Shown here: positions 1-6,650 of the stretch, piece by piece | How positions within the stretch are numbered: position 1 is the stretch's first letter | Layout: each line of letters starts with the position of its first letter | From: Deinococcus arboris | GTDB taxonomy: Bacteria; Deinococcota; Deinococci; Deinococcales; Deinococcaceae | DNA: 16,188 bases | Assembly (NCBI RefSeq): GCF_009755355.1 | Contig: NZ_WQLB01000053.1 | Span: 1 to 16,188 of the forward strand | Reading direction: 5' to 3' | Made by a program: the position numbers and the translations under genes | Notes under the pieces: generated by a model | Seen by the model: only the letters and a program-made list of their open reading frames with translations | What the model was told of the DNA's origin: nothing | Database searches by the model: none

Positions 1-9
1 CTTTGCAAG

Positions 10-39
10 AAGAGGCGACCTTTCCGGGTGGCCTCTTTT
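10..39 (+). terminator. Rho-independent terminator
   Basis: Arms at 10-16 (AAGAGGC) and 31-37 (GCCTCTT) are perfectly complementary. The loop holds a further ACC/GGT pairing, and a T-rich run follows (36-39, then TATTT). The T-tract lies on the plus strand, so it most likely ends a plus-strand gene lying left of the window. It also sits just behind the stop of the minus-strand CarD-like gene and may serve both directions, although the minus-strand T-run is poor. Confidence 0.75.
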
Positions 40-47
40 CTATTTGT

Positions 48-557
48 CTAATTGGCCTGTTGTGGGCCTTCGTTCCAGACATACACCAGCAGCTGCTGCA
101 CGTCTTGCGCGCCAGGATCGTGCAACCCACTGACCTCCTGCTCTAGCAGTTTGATGGCGCGGCGAAATGCCTGCCGGTCCAGGTCGGGCAAGCCGCGTTC
201 CACATTCCAGCGGCGCAGTTCGCAGGTCAGAATGGCCAGCTCGAAGGGATTCCCACTGACCAGGATCTCGGTGACGCGGCGGTGCCGGGCCGCCCATTGA
301 CGGGGCAGGTTCATGCGGCTGGTTTTCAGGGAGTCAAGAAGCGCTGGCATGTCATGGGCGGTCAGGGCCGCGCGCATGCCGGCAGTATCGGGCGCAGCCA
401 CCGGCACAAAAGCCTGGCTGGCGGTGTTGGGAAACTCGACCTGATAGTAGGCGTGGGCTTCACCAGCCACCGGGCGCAGGCAGGTGCCAAGCACCACCCC
501 AATACCGTAGGGCGGAAGGACAACGCGGTCACCAGGCTGAAAGGCAGTCTGCTTCAA
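48..557 (-). CDS. CarD/CdnL-family RNA polymerase-binding regulator
   Basis: Members of this family bind the RNA polymerase beta subunit through an N-terminal Tudor-like domain and stabilise the open promoter complex through a C-terminal helical domain. The 169-residue product fits the family's usual length of about 160-170. Residues 6-24 carry the hallmark start (FQPGD, then VVLPPYGIGVV). The helical part begins near residue 60 and includes a Trp (W88, in LPRQW) at the place of the family's DNA-wedging Trp. A longer open frame starts at 614, but I chose TTG at 557: it has a good Shine-Dalgarno (AGAGGTGA, 562-569) 5 nt upstream and the homologous sequence begins there. It is a lone gene with a terminator-like hairpin upstream on the same strand. 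Which family member this is (housekeeping CdnL or a paralogue) is not settled by sequence alone. Confidence 0.85.
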   Translation of the reverse strand: MKQTAFQPGDRVVLPPYGIGVVLGTCLRPVAGEAHAYYQVEFPNTASQAFVPVAAPDTAGMRAALTAHDMPALLDSLKTSRMNLPRQWAARHRRVTEILVSGNPFELAILTCELRRWNVERGLPDLDRQAFRRAIKLLEQEVSGLHDPGAQDVQQLLVYVWNEGPQQAN

Positions 558-656
558 GGTGTCACCTCTTGAGGCGGGCGCGGCAGGGCTGAACAATCGG
601 CGCCGACTTCCCACGGGCGGCGTGGGGCCACTTCTGCGGCGCTGACCCAGACAGAA

Positions 657-682
657 GCGGCCCAGCGTGAGAGCTGGGCCGC
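657..682 (-). terminator. Strong hairpin, probable terminator on minus strand
   Basis: Two perfectly complementary 10-base arms (657-666, GCGGCCCAGC, and 673-682) enclose a 6-base loop. On the minus strand the stem is followed by a T-rich stretch (TTCTGTCT). No plus-strand T-run is present. It would end transcription from the ABC importer operon (stop at 1030) and insulate the CarD-like gene. The T-run is interrupted, so the function is inferred. Confidence 0.5.
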
Positions 683-1029
683 AGAAAAGGTCAGGAGAAA
701 AACCGCAGGTTCCGAATTGACTGTGCAGACCTGGAAAGAGGAAGCCGCCGGGACTGCATGCCCAGGAGTGTAGCGCAAAGTGACCCTGGCTGCACTGTGG
801 GTCAGTGGGCGTTGCTGGAGCGACTCAGACTCGGCTGATTGGACGAAACATTCAAGATGTCCGAGAGCTTCTTCTATAGATTCCGGTCTCACTGAGCGAT
901 TTAGAGCCCCGCCAGTAGACTGTGTTGCTCAAGAATCCCCCCTCGCTAAGAGAGTTGTGCTTGGAGGAATGCCCAGCCCTTAACTCAAGCGCTCTATCAC
1001 CCTGTAGAAGTCGCGGGCTGGCCGTCTCC
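683..1029. other. Gene-free stretch, lower GC than neighbours
   Basis: I find no convincing gene in these roughly 350 bases. The open frames here lack the GC-rich third positions seen in every neighbouring gene and resemble no family I know. No tRNA T-arm motif is visible. A 7-base inverted repeat (CCAGCCC at 973-979, GGGCTGG at 1015-1021) spans a 35-base loop just behind the last importer gene and may be a weak 3' structure. The lower GC could reflect decayed or acquired DNA. Confidence 0.4.
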
Positions 1030-1749
1030 TCACCCCAGCGCCCTGTCCCTGCCACCCAGCAGCGCCAGCCAGGCGTCCAGCGTCAAGGCCAGCAGGGCAG
1101 ACAGCAGCGCCCCGGTCAGTACCAGGGCCGTGTTTTGCTGCGACAGTCCGTTGATGATGGGCTCACCCAGGCCCCCAGCCCCCAGCGCTGCGCCGACCGT
1201 TGCGGTGCCGACGTTGTAGACAGTGCTGGTTCGCAACCCGGCCAGAATGATCGGCCGGGCCAGAGGCAATTCCACACGCCAGAGCCGCTGGGCGCTGCTC
1301 ATGCCCATGCCGCGCGCGGCGTCGAGAATATGGCGCTCGGTGGCCTGAAGCCCCAGGATGGCGTTGCTGACCACCGGCACCAAGCCGTAGAGCACCAGGC
1401 CCAGCAGGGTGGGGGCCCAGCCGAAGCCCAGAGCCGGCACCGCCAGCGCCAGCACAGCAAAGGTGGGGACTGTCTGCCCCAGCCCCAGCAGGGTCTCGGT
1501 GAGCTGCCGGGGAGCGTCCCAGCCGGGGCGGGTGACCGCGACGGCCAGCGGGAGCCCCAGGCCCACCACCACCAGACTGGCCAGACCCACCAGCCCCAGA
1601 TGAGTCAGGGTCAGGCGCCATAGGGGCGGGTCAAAGGGGGCAAGTTCGCCCAGACCCAGGGGCCGCAGCAGCGCTGGCAAGATGCCCGGCCACAGGCAGA
1701 GGATGAGCAGGACCGGCCACAGCACGGCGCCCCACGGCCACCTCTTCAA
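1030..1749 (-). CDS. yehW: OsmF/Yeh-type ABC importer, small permease (YehW-like)
   Basis: Inner-membrane permease of an ABC importer for quaternary amines or similar osmolytes. It has 239 residues, close to the usual size for YehW. Several hydrophobic spans are visible, starting with one at residues 5-30. The EAA-type cytoplasmic loop that docks with the ATPase (AARGMGMSSAQRLWRVELPLA) lies near residues 144-164. It starts at a TTG whose bases overlap the TGA stop of the ATPase gene (TTGA, 1746-1749), with an AGAGG Shine-Dalgarno a few bases ahead, so translation is probably coupled. It is the last gene of the four-gene operon. The substrate cannot be read from the sequence: glycine betaine or choline is the family expectation, and ergothioneine or another betaine is possible. 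Confidence 0.85.
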   Translation of the reverse strand: MKRWPWGAVLWPVLLILCLWPGILPALLRPLGLGELAPFDPPLWRLTLTHLGLVGLASLVVVGLGLPLAVAVTRPGWDAPRQLTETLLGLGQTVPTFAVLALAVPALGFGWAPTLLGLVLYGLVPVVSNAILGLQATERHILDAARGMGMSSAQRLWRVELPLARPIILAGLRTSTVYNVGTATVGAALGAGGLGEPIINGLSQQNTALVLTGALLSALLALTLDAWLALLGGRDRALG

Positions 1750-2696
1750 GAGGCCTCTGGTTCAGCGGGCTGAGGAAGTGCGCGGAGGCCAGACCAATGA
1801 ACCGTGCCAATGGGCTGCCCCGCCTGCGTCACAGTCAGAGTGTCGCTGCCTTCGCGGAGCATGACGCTCAGGGCGCTGCGGGCGTTCAGCGCTGCGTCAA
1901 CTAAAGGCGTTTCCGGTTGCCCCGGCCCGGTCACCACAAAGTCAAGAATCGGCCGGCCAGCGAGTTGGCGCAGCGTGGCGTCCTCGCCCAGAAATTGCCG
2001 TACGAACTCGCTGGCAGGGCGGTGAATCAGCTCGTCTGGGGGGCCGTACTGGGCCAGTTCACCGCCCTGCATCAGGGCCACCCGGTCGGCCAGGCGCAGC
2101 GCCTCGTCTATGTCATGGGTGACCATCACCACCGTTTTTCCCAGCCGCTGCTGAATCTCGCGGAAGGCCGCCTGCAGGCGCTCGCGGGCCAGGGGGTCCA
2201 GGGCACCGAACGGTTCATCCATCAGCAGCACTGGGGGGTCGGCGGCCAGCGCCCGCGCCACCCCGACCCGCTGCGCCTGACCGCCCGAGAGCTCGCCGGG
2301 CCGCTTGTGACGGAATGTCTCTGGGTCCAGGCCCACCAAGGCCAGCAACTCATCCACCCGCCGCGCCGTGGCCCGGCGGTCCTGGCCCAGCAGGTCGGGG
2401 ACCGTGGCCACGTTCTGCGCGACGTTCAGGTGCGGAAACAGACCGATGTGCTGGATGACATAGCCGATGCGGCGGCGCAGCTGCTCTGGCGGGAGGTTCC
2501 GGGTGTCCTGGCCCCCCAGCAGGACATGCCCGGCGGTGGGCTCGGTCAGCCGGTTGAGCATCCGCAGTGTGGTGGTCTTGCCGCAGCCTGACGGCCCCAG
2601 CAGCGCCACCAGTTCGCCCTCGGGGACGGTCAGGCTGAGGTCCCGGACGGCCATTGCCGCGCCGTATCGCTTTTCCAGGTGATGCAGTTCAATCAT
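1746..2696 (-). CDS. yehX: OsmF/Yeh-type ABC importer, ATP-binding protein (YehX/OpuCA-like)
   Basis: This is the cytoplasmic ATPase that powers the importer. Visible motifs are Walker A G34-PSGCGKT-T41, the Q-loop at Q82, signature LSGGQ at 136-140, Walker B and catalytic Glu (LLMDE, E161), the D-loop at 165-167 and the H-loop at H194. The 316-residue length fits the OpuCA/YehX group. After residue 240 the tail holds only one CBS-like stretch (about 245-305) rather than the clear CBS pair that senses ionic strength in OpuCA/OpuA ATPases, so osmotic gating may differ. It starts at ATG 2696 behind AGGA, 7 bases after the stop of the large permease, and its stop overlaps the start of the small permease. 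Confidence 0.9.
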   Translation of the reverse strand: MIELHHLEKRYGAAMAVRDLSLTVPEGELVALLGPSGCGKTTTLRMLNRLTEPTAGHVLLGGQDTRNLPPEQLRRRIGYVIQHIGLFPHLNVAQNVATVPDLLGQDRRATARRVDELLALVGLDPETFRHKRPGELSGGQAQRVGVARALAADPPVLLMDEPFGALDPLARERLQAAFREIQQRLGKTVVMVTHDIDEALRLADRVALMQGGELAQYGPPDELIHRPASEFVRQFLGEDATLRQLAGRPILDFVVTGPGQPETPLVDAALNARSALSVMLREGSDTLTVTQAGQPIGTVHWSGLRALPQPAEPEAS

Positions 2697-2703
2697 GGTG
2701 TTC

Positions 2704-3861
2704 CTAGACCCGGCCCAGCCCGCCTTCCAGCCAGCGCAGCGCGGCGTCCAGTCCGATGGCCAGGAGCGCCGCCGGCACCGCGCCCAGAAGAATCAGGTCG
2801 GCGGCGGCGCTTTGCAGCCCCTTGAAGATGTAGGTGCCCAGGCCGCCAGCGCCGATCAGGGCCGCCACAGCAGCCACGCCCACCAGCAGCACCGCCGCCT
2901 GCCGTACCCCGCCCAGCCACACCGGCAGCGCCAGCGGCAGCTGCACCCGCCAGAAGCGCTGCACATTGCTCATGCCCATGCCGCGCGCCGCGTCCAGCAC
3001 GCTGGGGCTGACGCCTTGCAGGGCCACCACGCCGTTGCGCAGGACGGGCAGCAGGGCGTAGAGCGTCATGGCGGTCAGGGCTGGGGCCACCCCAATTCCA
3101 CTGACGCCGGCCGCCCGCAGTGCCGGAAAGGCGGTGGCCAGTGCCGACAGCGGCGCAATCAGCAGGCCCAGCAGCGCGAGGCTGGGCAGAGTCTGGATGG
3201 CATTGGCCGCGCCCAGCACGGCGGCGGCCACGCCAGGACGACTGGCCGCCCAGACGGCCAGTGGCGCCCCCAGGCCCACCGCCAGCCCCAGCGCCGTGCC
3301 CACCAGCCGCAGGTGCTGCGCGAGTTCCTGCCCCCAGCGCGCGCCCTCGCTGCGGGCCTCGGCCAGCACCGACCAGCTTCCCAGTGTGCCGCTGGCCAGC
3401 AGCGCGGCGACGGGGAGCGCCCAGACCCAGCCCGACCAGCGCTGCTCGGGGGCGGCCAGGGTGGCGCCGTACACCGCTATGCCCGCCCCCAGCAGATACA
3501 GCCAGACCCCGCTGGCGGCACTGGCCCGCGCAAAAGGAGGCTGGCCCACCAGCGCCGCGCCCGTCTGCGTACCCAGCAGCCACAGCCCCAGGCTCAGGGC
3601 CGCCGCCGCAGGCAGCCAGACCCAGTGACGTCGCCAGCGGCCAACCACAGCGGGCAACAGCGCCGCCAGAACGGCCAGCCCCAGCCAGGGCAGTGGCAAT
3701 CGTAGGTAGTCGCCGGGGGCTAGGCGGTTGGGCCGCAGCAGCACCCAGGGCAGCAGCGCCCCGGCCAGCATTGGCAGCACCGAGCACCACAACACCACCT
3801 GCACGTCCCGCCGCGCCGCGCCGCCCAGGCCAGTGCTCCCCAGGCTGGTCGCCGGGGTCAC
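2704..3861 (-). CDS. yehY: OsmF/Yeh-type ABC importer, large permease (YehY-like)
   Basis: Second membrane permease of the importer. The C-terminal half (about residues 190-385) is a standard transport domain with the EAA loop (AARGMGMSNVQRFWRVQLPLA). The N-terminal half adds several extra hydrophobic spans, as in E. coli YehY but not in the small permease. I placed the start at GTG 3861. It gives 385 residues, which I recall as the YehY length, and lies 7 bases after the binding-protein stop. The longer open frame from 3948 would overlap that gene by about 80 bases and begins with unlikely Arg-rich sequence. The Shine-Dalgarno is weak (GGGG), so coupling to the upstream gene is likely. The exact start is the least certain point. 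Confidence 0.85.
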   Translation of the reverse strand: MTPATSLGSTGLGGAARRDVQVVLWCSVLPMLAGALLPWVLLRPNRLAPGDYLRLPLPWLGLAVLAALLPAVVGRWRRHWVWLPAAAALSLGLWLLGTQTGAALVGQPPFARASAASGVWLYLLGAGIAVYGATLAAPEQRWSGWVWALPVAALLASGTLGSWSVLAEARSEGARWGQELAQHLRLVGTALGLAVGLGAPLAVWAASRPGVAAAVLGAANAIQTLPSLALLGLLIAPLSALATAFPALRAAGVSGIGVAPALTAMTLYALLPVLRNGVVALQGVSPSVLDAARGMGMSNVQRFWRVQLPLALPVWLGGVRQAAVLLVGVAAVAALIGAGGLGTYIFKGLQSAAADLILLGAVPAALLAIGLDAALRWLEGGLGRV

Positions 3862-3868
3862 GCCCCGG

Positions 3869-4783
3869 TCACTTGATGAGGCCCTTGCCCCGCAGGTACT
3901 CGCGCGCCACGTCCTGCGCCGTGCGGCCTTCCAGGGCCACCTTGGCATTCAGGCCTTGCAGGGTGGCCTGGGTGAGGGTGGCGAAGGTCTTGTTGAGGAG
4001 CGACTCGATCTGCGGAGCGGCCTTGAGGGTGGCGGTGCGGATGATAGGCGCAGGCTGGTAAACGGCCTGGGCGCCCTTGGGGTCTTTGAGGGCCACCATC
4101 TTCAGGGCGCTGAGGGTGCCGTCGGTGCCGTACGCCATGGCGGCGTTGACGCCGTTGACCCCACCGGCCGCCGCCTGCTGGGTCTGGGGTGGAGTGGCGC
4201 CCGCCAGCACCAGCTTCTGGTCGGCCTTCAGTTTGAAGCCGTAGGCCGACTCGAAGGCCGGCATGGTGTCGGGGCGGTTGAAAAATTCAGGGCTGCCTGC
4301 AATCTTGAATTTGCCGCCGCCGCCCAGGTACTTGGCCAGGTCGGCCACGCTGCTCAGCTTGGCACTCTGGGCCAGGGCCTGCGGCACCGCGATGACCCAG
4401 GTGTTGTTGACCTGCGCCGGACGCAGCCAGGTCACGCCGTTCTTGCTGTCCAGTTGCCGCGCCAGGCCGTAGATGGTGCCGGGATTGCCCGCCTGCTTGG
4501 CCGTAATCTTGGCCTGAGGAAACAGGTACACGGCGTTGCCGGTGTACTCGGGATACACGTCAATTTCGCCGGCCAGGATGGCCTTGCGGTTCACACCGGT
4601 GTCGCCCAGGTTGGTCTTGTCGGTCACGTCCAGCCCCGCGTTTTTAAGGGTCAGGACAATCATCTGGCCCAGAATTTGCGCCTCGGGGTCCAGTTTGCTC
4701 CCCACCACAATCGGTTTGGCAGCGGCGGTGGCCAGCAGCGAGCAGCCCAGGAGCAGGGCAGCGTGTGAGACAAAACGGGTCAT
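3869..4783 (-). CDS. osmF: OsmF-like periplasmic quaternary-amine-binding protein
   Basis: Solute-binding protein that delivers substrate to the YehY/YehW-like permeases. It has 304 residues, close to E. coli OsmF/YehZ. The start ATG 4783 has a GGTGA Shine-Dalgarno 5 nt ahead; the open frame reaches 4831, but only from 4783 does a signal peptide begin (residues 1-22). LLGC at 11-14 could be a lipobox giving a lipoprotein, while ATAAA before K23 also suits signal peptidase I. Family landmarks are VGSKLDPEAQILGQ at 27-40 (in place of the usual GSKNFTEQ) and DVYPEYTGN at 75-83. It is the first gene of the operon, so the order matches E. coli osmF-yehYXW. The substrate is inferred from the family. 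Confidence 0.88.
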   Translation of the reverse strand: MTRFVSHAALLLGCSLLATAAAKPIVVGSKLDPEAQILGQMIVLTLKNAGLDVTDKTNLGDTGVNRKAILAGEIDVYPEYTGNAVYLFPQAKITAKQAGNPGTIYGLARQLDSKNGVTWLRPAQVNNTWVIAVPQALAQSAKLSSVADLAKYLGGGGKFKIAGSPEFFNRPDTMPAFESAYGFKLKADQKLVLAGATPPQTQQAAAGGVNGVNAAMAYGTDGTLSALKMVALKDPKGAQAVYQPAPIIRTATLKAAPQIESLLNKTFATLTQATLQGLNAKVALEGRTAQDVAREYLRGKGLIK

Positions 4784-4842
4784 GCGGTCACCGTACCTGT
4801 CCCCTCCGGCGCCACGGGTAGGACAGCTCACAAAACACCCCG

Positions 4843-4871
4843 ATCCTAGACAGATGAAGGTTTCCTAAAAA
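4843..4871 (-). promoter_or_regulatory. Candidate promoter of the ABC importer operon
   Basis: On the minus strand TAGGAT (4843-4848) is preceded at 17 bases by TTTTTA (4866-4871). The -10 is good, but the -35 matches consensus at only three positions. It lies about 60 bases ahead of the binding-protein ATG. A short inverted repeat (CTAAA/TTTAG) overlaps the -35 just behind the Lrp-like gene's stop. Confidence 0.3.
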
Positions 4872-4876
4872 GCTCT

Positions 4877-5170
4877 TTAGCGCTGTTGAGATTCGTCCAG
4901 ACCGACCCCAAAGCCCTGATCCAGCAGCGCCTCGTTGTAGGTGCGGAAGGCCAGCATGGTCTGAGTGCGGGTGATGCCTGTCACCTGCCGCAGGCCGCCC
5001 GTCACCACGCCGTCCAGGTCCTCGTAGCGGGCGAGCTTGAGAATAGCCACAATGTCCCACTCGCCGGTCACCGAATACACCTCGCGCACCCCTGGCACCC
5101 CGGCCAGTGCCTCGGCGGTTTCCTGAATGCGGTTGCGTTCTGCCTGCACCATCACGATGGCGGTCACCAT
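4877..5170 (-). CDS. Stand-alone Lrp/AsnC ligand-binding (RAM) domain protein
   Basis: A 97-residue protein that is only the alpha/beta ligand-binding domain of Lrp/AsnC regulators, with no helix-turn-helix. It starts MVTAIVMVQAE and has the typical VPGVREVYSVTGEWDIVAILKL core (near residues 26-47) and a GITRTQTML strand. Such free domains form oligomers that can bind amino acids and may modulate full-length Lrp proteins or act as sensors. The open frame extends to 5296, but the upstream part is not Lrp-like and carries no HTH, so I start at ATG 5170. No clear Shine-Dalgarno is visible; AATACT (5175-5180 on the minus strand) lies close upstream. It is divergent from the decarboxylase gene and 93 bases ahead of the importer on the same strand. 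Confidence 0.8.
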   Translation of the reverse strand: MVTAIVMVQAERNRIQETAEALAGVPGVREVYSVTGEWDIVAILKLARYEDLDGVVTGGLRQVTGITRTQTMLAFRTYNEALLDQGFGVGLDESQQR

Positions 5171-5303
5171 GCCAAGTATTGTGCGCCCCCGTTGCCCCCG
5201 GCTGCACCCCATAGGGACTGTCGGCTCTTTTCGGGACATTCGGGCGAGCACCGGACGCTCCTCCATATTCCAGGACTCTGGCCTCTGTCCTTCCACTTCC
5301 AGT

Positions 5304-5323
5304 CAGGTCAACTCCAAGACCTG
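5304..5323. repeat. Inverted repeat CAGGTC-N8-GACCTG between divergent genes
   Basis: Perfect 6-base arms are separated by 8 bases in the intergenic stretch shared by the divergent Lrp-like and decarboxylase-like genes (5171-5404). A second small palindrome, GACCGGTC, lies at 5353-5360. Either could be an operator, but neither matches a regulator site I can name. No open frame in this stretch looks coding. Confidence 0.35.
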
Positions 5324-5392
5324 TTCCGGATTTGATCGGATCCCCTCTCACTGACCGGTCGTTCGGGGACACATTGCCGCTCTGGGGGCGGG

Positions 5393-5398
5393 TATGGT
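5393..5398 (+). promoter_or_regulatory. -10 box (TATGGT) for a leaderless transcript
   Basis: TATGGT ends exactly 6 bases before ATG 5405, so transcription would begin at or next to the start codon. There is no Shine-Dalgarno. This arrangement is common in Deinococcus. No good -35 is found at 16-18 bases upstream. Confidence 0.55.
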
Positions 5399-5404
5399 GC
5401 AGAC

Positions 5405-6460
5405 ATGACCGCCTCCGCCGCGCCCAAGGCGCCTGTCACCCCACGCGAGCAGCTCCTGAACCGCATTCAGCGCGATATTCCTATCGTGCAGCGTCCCTAC
5501 GCGCAAGTGGCGGCCGAGGTGGGCCTGAGCGAGGCCGAGGCGCTGGCCATCCTGCGTGAGGTGAAGGCCGAAGGGGTGCTGCGGCAGGTCAGCGCCATCT
5601 TCGACACCCGCACCCTGGGCTACCAGAGCAGCCTGGTGGCGGCGGTGTACGACGAAGACACCCTGGATGCCGGCGCCGAAATCGTGAACACCCACCCTGG
5701 GGTCAGCCACAACTACAAGCGCAACCACGACTTCAACCTGTGGTACACGATCGCCGTGCCGCCCGAAAGCGACCTGGAGGCCCACGTGCAGAAGCTACAC
5801 GACCTCAGCGGCGCGCGCCTGACCCGCCTGATGCCCACCCTGCACCTGTTCAAGATTGGGGTGGAGTTCGACATGACGGGCAAGGAGGACTGGAACGCCA
5901 AGTCGGCGCCCCAGTACACCTCTGAGCAGCGGAACATCGGCTACGCCGTGACCGAGCTGGACCGGGCATTCGTGCTGGAATTCCAGAAGGACCTGCCGGT
6001 CACCGAGGAACCCTACGCCGACGCCTGCGCCGCCCTGGGCCTGAGTATTGACGAGGTGGCCGCCCACGCCCAGAAGATGAAAGCGGCCGGGGCACTGCGG
6101 CGCGTGTCGGCGGTGTTCCGTCACCAGAAGGCAGGCTTTACCTTTAACGCGATGGGCGTGTGGGCCGTGCCCCAGGACGAGGTGGCCGTGACGGGGCGCA
6201 AGATGGCCGAGTTCAAGGCGGTGTCCCACTGTTATCTGCGCCCCACGTACCCCGAATGGCCCTACACGATTTTCACCATGGTGCACGGGCGCAGCAAGGG
6301 CGAGGCCTTCGGCAAAATCAAGGCCATTGAGGAAGAGGTGGCGCCGGGCATTGACCACGCCATCCTGTACTCCACGAAGGAATACAAGAAGATTCGCCTG
6401 GAGTTCTACAAGCCTGAGTTTGCCGAGTGGGCGCGGCAGTATCTGGGCACGGAAGTCTAG
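5405..6460 (+). CDS. Fused siroheme decarboxylase-like protein (AhbA-AhbB / NirD-NirL type)
   Basis: The 351-residue protein has two homologous halves, each an Lrp-like HTH plus an alpha/beta domain. It is easily mistaken for an AsnC regulator. Half 1 (about 15-157) carries VSAIFDTRTLGYQSSLVA (63-80), THPGVSHNY (96-104, H97 and H102) and NLWYT (111-115), the AhbA/NirD pattern. Half 2 (about 186-335) carries FRHQKAGFTFNAM (238-250), VSHCYLRP (273-280, H275), WPYTIFTMVHGRS (285-297) and LYSTKEYKK (321-329), the AhbB/NirL pattern. Known AhbAB/NirDL enzymes decarboxylate siroheme to 12,18-didecarboxysiroheme on the way to heme or heme d1. Here the halves are fused in the NirD-to-NirL order. No other heme gene lies in the window, so the pathway is open; a heme-sensing regulatory role is the alternative. 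The start is a leaderless-type ATG. Confidence 0.8.
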   Translation: MTASAAPKAPVTPREQLLNRIQRDIPIVQRPYAQVAAEVGLSEAEALAILREVKAEGVLRQVSAIFDTRTLGYQSSLVAAVYDEDTLDAGAEIVNTHPGVSHNYKRNHDFNLWYTIAVPPESDLEAHVQKLHDLSGARLTRLMPTLHLFKIGVEFDMTGKEDWNAKSAPQYTSEQRNIGYAVTELDRAFVLEFQKDLPVTEEPYADACAALGLSIDEVAAHAQKMKAAGALRRVSAVFRHQKAGFTFNAMGVWAVPQDEVAVTGRKMAEFKAVSHCYLRPTYPEWPYTIFTMVHGRSKGEAFGKIKAIEEEVAPGIDHAILYSTKEYKKIRLEFYKPEFAEWARQYLGTEV

Positions 6461-6472
6461 TCGCCCCGCACC

Positions 6473-6497
6473 CCGGCCAGCTGACAGAGCTGGCCGG
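6473..6497 (+). terminator. Perfect 10-bp hairpin behind the decarboxylase-like gene
   Basis: Arms CCGGCCAGCT (6473-6482) and AGCTGGCCGG (6488-6497) enclose a 5-base loop, 13 bases after the stop codon. No T-run follows, so it may stabilise the mRNA 3' end or act in tandem with the true terminator just downstream. Confidence 0.45.
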
Positions 6498-6518
6498 AGG
6501 TGCGTAAAGAGGATTGAG

Positions 6519-6548
6519 AGGCTGCTCCCGCTGTGGGGTAGCCTTTTT
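6519..6548 (+). terminator. Rho-independent terminator
   Basis: AGGCT (6519-6523) pairs with AGCCT (6540-6544), with an inner CCC/GGG pairing, followed by TTTTTCT. It ends the decarboxylase-like transcript. Confidence 0.75.
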
Positions 6549-6650
6549 CTGACACCTTAACCAGGCCCTTACCGTGCGCCCCCCCCCAAATCTTCAGGGC
6601 CGCTCTCTCCGGCAGCGCGCTCATGAGGTCGGCCTGCGCTTTGGCCAGCC

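Noticed and set aside
554..892. Minus-strand open frame of 112 codons whose TGA overlaps the TTG start of the CarD-like gene
   Set aside because: The overlap geometry is tempting, but codon choice is not GC3-biased, the frame reads through a perfect 10-bp hairpin at 657-682, and the product resembles nothing.
690..960. Possible tRNA in the low-GC patch (a GGTTCCGAAT-like stretch near 709)
   Set aside because: No T-arm consensus, no acceptor pairing and no anticodon arm could be built on either strand.
3120..4061. Plus-strand Pro/Arg-rich open frame of 313 codons across the permease gene
   Set aside because: It is a shadow of the YehY-like gene; long Pro/Ala/Arg runs are typical of antisense frames in GC-rich DNA.
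4788..4831. Longer N-terminus for the OsmF-like binding protein from 4831
   Set aside because: The added residues would bury the signal peptide behind a charged segment, and the Shine-Dalgarno fits the start at 4783.
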